The notes below the pieces were generated by a model. It was given only the letters and a program-made list of their open reading frames with translations, ran no database searches and was not told where the DNA came from. Position numbers and translations under genes: made by a program. A stretch of 46,094 nucleotides of DNA from CAYMJK01 sp043101635 (lineage in GTDB: Bacteria > Planctomycetota > Phycisphaerae > Phycisphaerales > UBA1924), in NCBI GenBank assembly GCA_043101635.1, contig JBICIE010000132.1, forward strand, positions 1-46,094. Direction: 5' to 3'. Each line of letters starts with the position of its first letter. The first letter of the stretch is position 1. Of the stretch, positions 41,857-46,094 are shown piece by piece.

Positions 41857-42555
41857 ATGCAAGCAAGAGTTCGACTGATCGGGGTTCTCGTCTGTACCGT
41901 CGTTCCGACCGCGATGGCCGACCCGGTCTTCATCAAGCTCGATCCGGGAGTCTACCGCCAGGCTTCGAACAGCCCGTTCTACGGGGACAGCGGGTTCACG
42001 TACGAGAACTTTGAAGACGGGCTGTTGAACATACTCGGCGTGACCAACTATCACGGGAACGGGACTGTCGTGGGGCCAAGCGGCTTTACCGACTCCGTGG
42101 ATGGTGATGATGGGGTCATCGACGGATGGGGCAGTAGCGGACACTCGATGGACGACGGTTGGGCCAATCGGTTGTCGTTTGCGTTTGACAAGACTGTCAT
42201 CGGTGCGGCTCCTACCAGGGCCGGCGTCGTGTGGACCGACGGGGGCAACGGGGATGTCACGGTCACCTTCGAGGCCTTTGACTTGAGCGGGGTCTCGCTG
42301 GGGCTCGTATCCGACTCGTTCTACGACGGCGCCTATTCCGGCGACACGCTCGACGACCGGTTCTACGGCATCGAGCATGCCGGTGGCATCGGACGCATCG
42401 AGATCCGATACTCCGGGGGCCTGTTTGAGATCGATCACGTGCAGTATGGCACGGATGAACTGACCATTGTTCCTGTTCCCACCGCCTCCGCCCTCGCCGG
42501 TCTCGGCCTGCTCTGCGCAGGCGCCTGGCGACTGCGCAAGAGCGCCAGCCTCTGA
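41857..42555 (+). CDS. Secreted protein with PEP-CTERM-like tail
   Basis: A 232-residue exported protein. GGAGGAG at 41846-41852 marks the ATG at 41857. The signal peptide ends near PTAMA. The body (about 22-200) is a beta-rich domain with no known match but holds an acidic stretch (TDSVDGDDGVIDGWGSS). The end has the PEP-CTERM layout: VPVPTAS, then a hydrophobic helix (ALAGLGLLCAGAW), then a basic end (RLRKSASL). Exosortase would cut or relocate it at the outer surface; no exosortase gene is in this window. It is probably a surface or matrix protein. Confidence 0.75.
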   Translation: MQARVRLIGVLVCTVVPTAMADPVFIKLDPGVYRQASNSPFYGDSGFTYENFEDGLLNILGVTNYHGNGTVVGPSGFTDSVDGDDGVIDGWGSSGHSMDDGWANRLSFAFDKTVIGAAPTRAGVVWTDGGNGDVTVTFEAFDLSGVSLGLVSDSFYDGAYSGDTLDDRFYGIEHAGGIGRIEIRYSGGLFEIDHVQYGTDELTIVPVPTASALAGLGLLCAGAWRLRKSASL

Positions 42556-42583
42556 CCTTTGAACGGCTCCACCATCGCACCTC

Positions 42584-42606
42584 AGCCCCGTCCTTCGGAT
42601 GGGGCT
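42584..42606 (+). terminator. Rho-independent-type terminator
   Basis: The stem AGCCCCGTCC-ttc-GGATGGGGCT has 10 pairs with one G-T, and is followed by the pyrimidine/T-containing CTTCGTGAGTTT. It lies 28 bases after the stop at 42555, and separates the two exosortase-type genes, so each has its own transcript. Confidence 0.65.
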
Positions 42607-42730
42607 CTTCGTGAGTTTCGCCGCTGCACGGCAGCGGCGTGAGGGTCGCCCTGCGGCGGTCCCGGAAAGCACGCGCAAGCGGCTTCCCGGCTCGTCGGCC
42701 CACATAGCGAAGCGGATTCTGAGCGGCCTT

Positions 42731-42764
42731 GGCAGCGCCGGCCTCCCAATCTCGCTCCTTGGCC
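42731..42764 (+). promoter_or_regulatory. Shared upstream element, copy 2
   Basis: Second copy of the 34-base string at 41729-41762 (31 of 34 identical), 81 bases before the ATG at 42846. Further upstream both copies are preceded by a similar CGGATT...CTG string. It does not match the sigma-54 -24/-12 pattern used by some PEP-CTERM genes. Confidence 0.5.
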
Positions 42765-42845
42765 CGTCAAGGTTTCCCCCGGCAACTGAACATCGGGGAC
42801 AGCCCGTTCGATCGAGGGTTCGCGAGAACTGGGAGGGGATTGTCG

Positions 42846-43565
42846 ATGCGAAAATGTCAATTGGCGCATGCGCTGGGTCTCGTCACGTTCGCCGGCACAG
42901 CGACGATGGCAGATACCGTCGTCTGGAGCCAGCCGGGAGGCGATCCAGGCGCGGGGGGCGGAAACCCGGTCAGTTACTATTTCTCTGACAACGGGACGAC
43001 GTCCCCGGGGGAGGGGCGTGCGGCGGACGGCTTCAACGTCGCGACATCATCGCAGATGTCGCTGACGAGCGTCCGTTGGTGGGGGAGTGGCCAGGTCTGG
43101 TTCGTCCAATACAACCCAGACCCGTTCGACGGCATCCTCTCGTTCGCAGTGACAATCCTGGAGAACAGCGGCGGCTTGCCCGGGTCACAAGTGTGGACCG
43201 CATCCATCGACAAGGACGACATCACCGCCACCGCAGCGGGTTTCGGTAGCGAGTACGCCACCCTCAGCAAGTACGAAACCGCGCTTGTCGGAGTTCCCAC
43301 CCTGGAATCCGGCTCCTACTTCATCTCAATTGTCGCCGAACTGGCCAGCCCCACCGGAGCTGATCGGTGGGCCTGGGAGGGAATCACCGGTGATGGTTCA
43401 CCACAGTGGGATGGATCGAAGTGGAGCACAAACCCCGGTGTCGACCTGGCCTTTGAGTTGTCGGGCACGGTTACGACCGTCCCACTGCCCGCTCCTGTGT
43501 TGCTCACAGGCGTGGGGTTGCTCGGCCTGATCCCGCTGCGTCGTCGGCTCGTCCGAAGCGCCTGA
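42846..43565 (+). CDS. Secreted protein with VPLPA-CTERM tail
   Basis: A 239-residue exported protein. GGGAGGGG lies upstream of the ATG at 42846; the signal peptide ends near TATMA. The body resembles beta-sandwich domains of exosortase substrates (FNVATSSQMSLTSVRWWGSG, DPFDGILSFAVTILENSGGL, GSYFISIVAEL). The tail is VPLPAPVLLTGVGLLGLIPL followed by RRRLVRSA, a fit to the VPLPA-CTERM sorting signal. Final location would be the outer surface or extracellular matrix. It shares an upstream element with the previous gene and may be co-regulated. Confidence 0.8.
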   Translation: MRKCQLAHALGLVTFAGTATMADTVVWSQPGGDPGAGGGNPVSYYFSDNGTTSPGEGRAADGFNVATSSQMSLTSVRWWGSGQVWFVQYNPDPFDGILSFAVTILENSGGLPGSQVWTASIDKDDITATAAGFGSEYATLSKYETALVGVPTLESGSYFISIVAELASPTGADRWAWEGITGDGSPQWDGSKWSTNPGVDLAFELSGTVTTVPLPAPVLLTGVGLLGLIPLRRRLVRSA

Positions 43566-43602
43566 GCCCATTTCCCACCCCATCGCGCCCGCGGGTCGCT
43601 CC

Positions 43603-44136
43603 TTACGCCGCCGAGCCGGTCGCCGTACCTCGCCGGCCGCCCGCCACGCCATCCGCCGGCGCCGACTCCGCCGCCGGTCCGGCCCCGAAGATCTCCGCCA
43701 GCGCCCGGCGCCGGTACGCGAAGATCCGCTGGACATCCGGACGCACCAGCAGCGCATGAATCACCGGCTCCAGCGGCCCGCCCGGCGCCCGGTACTCGAC
43801 GTGGTCAGTCACGCGCACGCCCCCGGGAACCTCCTCGAACCGGTGCTCGTGGATCCACACCCTGTACGGCCCGCGCACCTGCTCATCCACGAACCGGCGC
43901 GGCGGCGCCCACGCCGAGATCCGCGATCGCCAGCGCAGTGGCAGCCCGTGCACCCTGAGCTTGTAGTCGATCAGCGTTCCCACCCGCATCTCCACGGGCT
44001 GCGCGCTCTGAATGCTGAACCTCAGCCAGGGCGGCGTGATCCGTTCGAGATTGCCCGCGTCCGAAAAGAACGCAAAGACCTCTTCCAGCGGCCGGGGAAT
44101 GAACTGTTCGACATGGAGAACCCGGTTTCGTGACAT
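43603..44136 (-). CDS. SRPBCC-fold ligand-binding protein
   Basis: A 177-residue cytoplasmic protein of the polyketide cyclase/START-like superfamily. It has HVEQFIPRPLEEVFAFFSDA, NLERITPPWL, DYKLRVHGLPLRWRSRI, PRRFVDEQVRGPYRVWIHEH and VTDHVEYRAPGGPLEP, all typical of the group fused to or near epimerases and cyclases. It would bind a hydrophobic ligand; which one cannot be told. The last 30 residues are Ala/Gly-rich and disordered. The ATG at 44136 lacks a Shine-Dalgarno sequence; the gene is divergent from the CHAD gene across 62 bases. Confidence 0.82.
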   Translation of the reverse strand: MSRNRVLHVEQFIPRPLEEVFAFFSDAGNLERITPPWLRFSIQSAQPVEMRVGTLIDYKLRVHGLPLRWRSRISAWAPPRRFVDEQVRGPYRVWIHEHRFEEVPGGVRVTDHVEYRAPGGPLEPVIHALLVRPDVQRIFAYRRRALAEIFGAGPAAESAPADGVAGGRRGTATGSAA

Positions 44137-44198
44137 CAGGGCGGCTTTCGCCGTTCTGACGCAAACAGATGCGGGCTGCGCCCCATAGAATTGCCGCT

Positions 44199-45122
44199 AT
44201 GGCGTACCAGTTGCGAACATCTCGCGCTGCCGACGATGAGCTCCGCCGCATCCTCGCGGCCCAGGCCGGCCGGGCCGCCCGCGCTGCCGCCGGAGATGAC
44301 CCGCACGAGGCCGTCCACGAAGTCCGCCGGCGCTGCAAGAAGGCTCGCGCCGCCCTCCGACTCGCCCGCCCCGCCCTCGGCAGCGCCTTTGCGCGCGAAA
44401 ACGCCTTCTTCCGCGATGTCGGGCGCTCCATCAGCCAGCTCCGCGACGCCCAAGCCGTCGTCGAGGCCATCCCAGCCCTGCGCGAGCGGTTCGCCGATGA
44501 GGCCCCCGCCCCCGTCCTCGACCGTGCCCAGACCGAGATGCGGGCCCGGCGCGACGCCGCGGCAGCCCCCGACGAGCTGCGCGACGCCCTCGATCGGGCC
44601 GGCGCCGAACTGACCCAGGCCATCGACCGCCTCGCCAGCCTGCCCGTGCGCGGGCAGGGCTTCGGTGTCGTCGCCGCCGGCCTCCGGCGCACCTATCGCG
44701 ACGGCCGAGAGGCCATGAAGATCGCACGCCGGGAGCCCGCCATCGAGGCCCTGCACGAGTGGCGCAAGCGCGTCAAAGACCATCGCTATCAGATCAGCAT
44801 GCTGCGACAGCTCTGGCCGACCGTCATGGAGGCCCGCCAGGCCGAGCTGCACCGCCTGAGCGACCTTCTCGGCGCCGATCACGACCTCGCGACGCTGAGC
44901 GCGATCCTCCACAGCGAGGATCTCGGCCTTGACCTCGAGGCGCTGATGCCGCTCATCGAGCGCCGGCGGGCCGAACTGATCGCCCAGGCCTGGCCCCTGG
45001 GCGCCCGGCTCTTCGCCGAGAAGCCCGGCCGCTTCGCCAAACGCATCGGCGCCCTCTGGGCCGCCGCCGAGGCCTCCGGCCCGGCCCCCCTCCCAGCCCG
45101 CGTGGCCCACGCGCAACTCTGA
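44199..45122 (+). CDS. CHAD domain protein (polyphosphate binding)
   Basis: A 307-residue all-helical protein. The two halves each hold a CHAD signature: DPHEAVHEVRRRCKKARAAL (about 44-63) and IEALHEWRKRVKDHRYQISM. Conserved His and basic residues line the pocket that binds polyphosphate in known CHAD proteins. No CYTH domain is attached. It may target to polyphosphate granules. The ATG at 44199 matches the usual amino-terminal start of the domain; the in-frame ATG at 44169 adds an unconserved MRAAPHRIAA. Confidence 0.88.
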   Translation: MAYQLRTSRAADDELRRILAAQAGRAARAAAGDDPHEAVHEVRRRCKKARAALRLARPALGSAFARENAFFRDVGRSISQLRDAQAVVEAIPALRERFADEAPAPVLDRAQTEMRARRDAAAAPDELRDALDRAGAELTQAIDRLASLPVRGQGFGVVAAGLRRTYRDGREAMKIARREPAIEALHEWRKRVKDHRYQISMLRQLWPTVMEARQAELHRLSDLLGADHDLATLSAILHSEDLGLDLEALMPLIERRRAELIAQAWPLGARLFAEKPGRFAKRIGALWAAAEASGPAPLPARVAHAQL

Positions 45123-45173
45123 CGCCTCCGGCCGCGATCGGCGCGAACCCGGTGTCTGATCCTGCTTACTTAT

Positions 45174-45189
45174 TGAGAATGGAATATCA
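45174..45189. promoter_or_regulatory. Fur/Zur-like operator before the ZnuA gene
   Basis: The inverted repeat TGAGAAT-gg-AATATCA lies in an AT-rich pocket 18 bases before the ZnuA ATG. Its two 7-base halves match each other at 5 of 7 positions and resemble the Fur-family arm TGATAAT. Location and neighbouring gene favour a zinc-responsive regulator (Zur). Confidence 0.5.
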
Positions 45190-45207
45190 TCTCGCCGGAG
45201 GCCACCG

Positions 45208-46094
45208 ATGACGCTCCCGCTCCGCCCCGCCGCGCTCCTCACCGCACTGCTGCTCCTCGCCCCGGGCTGTGCCCCCGAGGATGCCGGGCACGACCCGCAG
45301 GGCCTGCAGGTCGTCGTCAGCGTCCCGCCGCTGGCGGGCGTCATCGGCCCGATGCTCCCCGAGGGCGCCCAGGTGACCACGCTGGTGGGCCCGGGCCAGT
45401 CGCCGCACGGCTTCGAACTGACCCCCAGCCAGGTCTCCGCCGTCCGCCAAGCCGACATCGTCGTGCTCGTGGGGCTCAACTTCGAGCCGCACGTCGAACG
45501 GGCCCTGCGCGCCAGCGCCGTCCAGCGCGTGCTGCGCTTCGCCGACATCGTCGGCATCGAGGCCGAGGATGACGCCCACGACCACGACCACGCCGACCAC
45601 GAAGGCCACGACCACGGCCCGGTCGATCCGCACCTCTGGGTAGATCCCGAACTCGTCCGCCAGTTCGTCATCGGCGCATCGGGCGAGATCGAGCAGGCCC
45701 TCGGCGGTCCCCCCGCCACCGACGAGCCCACGCCGATCCAGCAGGCCCGCGTCGCGCTGGTCGAGCGCATCGCGCAGCTCGATGCCCAGTACCGCCAGCG
45801 CCTCGAGCCCTTCGCCGGCGAAGCCATCGTCACCTCGCACGACGCCTTTCCGCGGCTTGCCGAGCGATACGGCCTGCGCATCGGCGCGGTCATCCAGCCG
45901 ATCGGCACGCAGGAGCCGACCATGGCAAGCCTGACCGCCGCCGCGGAGGCGGTGCGCGACGCCGGCGCCCGCGCAGTCTTCGTCGAGCCGCAGACCCCCA
46001 GCGCCGGCGCCCGGCGCCTCGCCAGCGTCACCGGCGCCGCCGTCGGAACGCTCGACCCGCTCGGTTCCGTCGACTGGTTCGCCATGATGGAAGC
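45208..46094 (+). CDS. znuA: Zinc ABC transporter substrate-binding lipoprotein (partial)
   Basis: The first 295 residues of a metal-binding protein of the ZnuA/cluster 9 family; the 3' end is cut by the window edge. A lipobox (LLAPGC, Cys about 21) predicts lipid anchoring. The fold starts VVVSVPPLAGVIGPML; metal-site residues appear in GQSPHGFELTPSQ (His), VDPHLWVDPEL (His) and SHDAFPRLAERYG (His). A His/Asp-rich loop (DAHDHDHADHEGHDHGP) marks zinc over manganese. GGAG lies a few bases before the ATG at 45208. The permease and ATPase genes are expected beyond the edge. Confidence 0.9.
   Translation, partial: MTLPLRPAALLTALLLLAPGCAPEDAGHDPQGLQVVVSVPPLAGVIGPMLPEGAQVTTLVGPGQSPHGFELTPSQVSAVRQADIVVLVGLNFEPHVERALRASAVQRVLRFADIVGIEAEDDAHDHDHADHEGHDHGPVDPHLWVDPELVRQFVIGASGEIEQALGGPPATDEPTPIQQARVALVERIAQLDAQYRQRLEPFAGEAIVTSHDAFPRLAERYGLRIGAVIQPIGTQEPTMASLTAAAEAVRDAGARAVFVEPQTPSAGARRLASVTGAAVGTLDPLGSVDWFAMME

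Noticed and set aside
41729..42764. Sigma-54 promoters before the exosortase-type genes
   Set aside because: GG-N10-GC with TTGC at -12 is not present in either copy of the shared element.

Overview
This is a GC-rich piece of a bacterial chromosome, most likely from a planctomycete of the class Phycisphaerae. The evidence is indirect but consistent. There are three ECF sigma factor / serine-threonine kinase gene pairs with large carboxy-terminal sensor modules. Three unrelated secreted proteins end in the same doubled Ca-loop tag (D-C-D-G-D-G-x-L-x-x-F-D-F-L-C-F-Q-N). There are also PEP-CTERM/VPLPA-CTERM type sorting tails and SBBP- and LVIVD-type beta-propeller proteins. The first 13 bases equal the common Illumina adapter end, so the left edge is an assembly end and not genome sequence. 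The right edge cuts a zinc-binding lipoprotein gene.

Layout. 1-613: adapter, palindromic repeats, no gene. 614-5841 (minus): L-lysine 6-aminotransferase, then a WD40 receptor kinase translationally coupled to its ECF sigma factor. 5957-8998 (plus): three secreted proteins (fibre-like protein, EEP-family nuclease/phosphodiesterase, small tagged protein). 9286-17067 (plus): a heavy-metal (probably Cu/Ag) RND efflux operon with a small Cys-rich protein, TolC-like channel, adaptor and pump. 17147-18631 (plus): K+ or Na+/H+ antiporter. 18704-22260 (minus): TPR receptor kinase and its ECF sigma. 22414-27951 (plus): secreted beta-propeller proteins, interrupted at 23794-24684 by a long inverted repeat and a ten-copy array of a 21-bp palindromic unit. 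27954-28165 is a decayed beta-propeller fragment; 28236-28604 is a DUF2200 gene.

28642-36037 (minus) is a tight five-gene operon: SWIM zinc-finger protein, DUF5691, MoxR-type AAA ATPase, DUF5682 and VWA protein. All junctions overlap by 1 to 11 bases. This is the best candidate here for a little-known multi-protein system. 36372-37322 is a lower-GC DUF4238 gene lying beyond the 3' end of an initiator tRNA gene (37651-37724, minus). 38507-41649 (plus) is a third ECF/kinase pair. Its kinase carries an outside part built like a YadA head followed by an S74-like intramolecular chaperone end, an unusual receptor design. 41857-43565 (plus): two exosortase-type secreted proteins sharing an upstream element. 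43603-45122: SRPBCC and CHAD proteins, divergent. 45208-end: ZnuA-like lipoprotein behind a Fur/Zur-like inverted repeat.

How the genes may work together (inference): each sigma/kinase pair looks like a membrane signalling unit. A kinase with an external or cytoplasmic sensor sits in one operon with the sigma factor it probably controls. Two of the three pairs are divergent from a gene for a secreted protein, which may be a target. Metal handling (RND efflux, ZnuA) and cell-surface display (two sorting-tag types) are the other themes.
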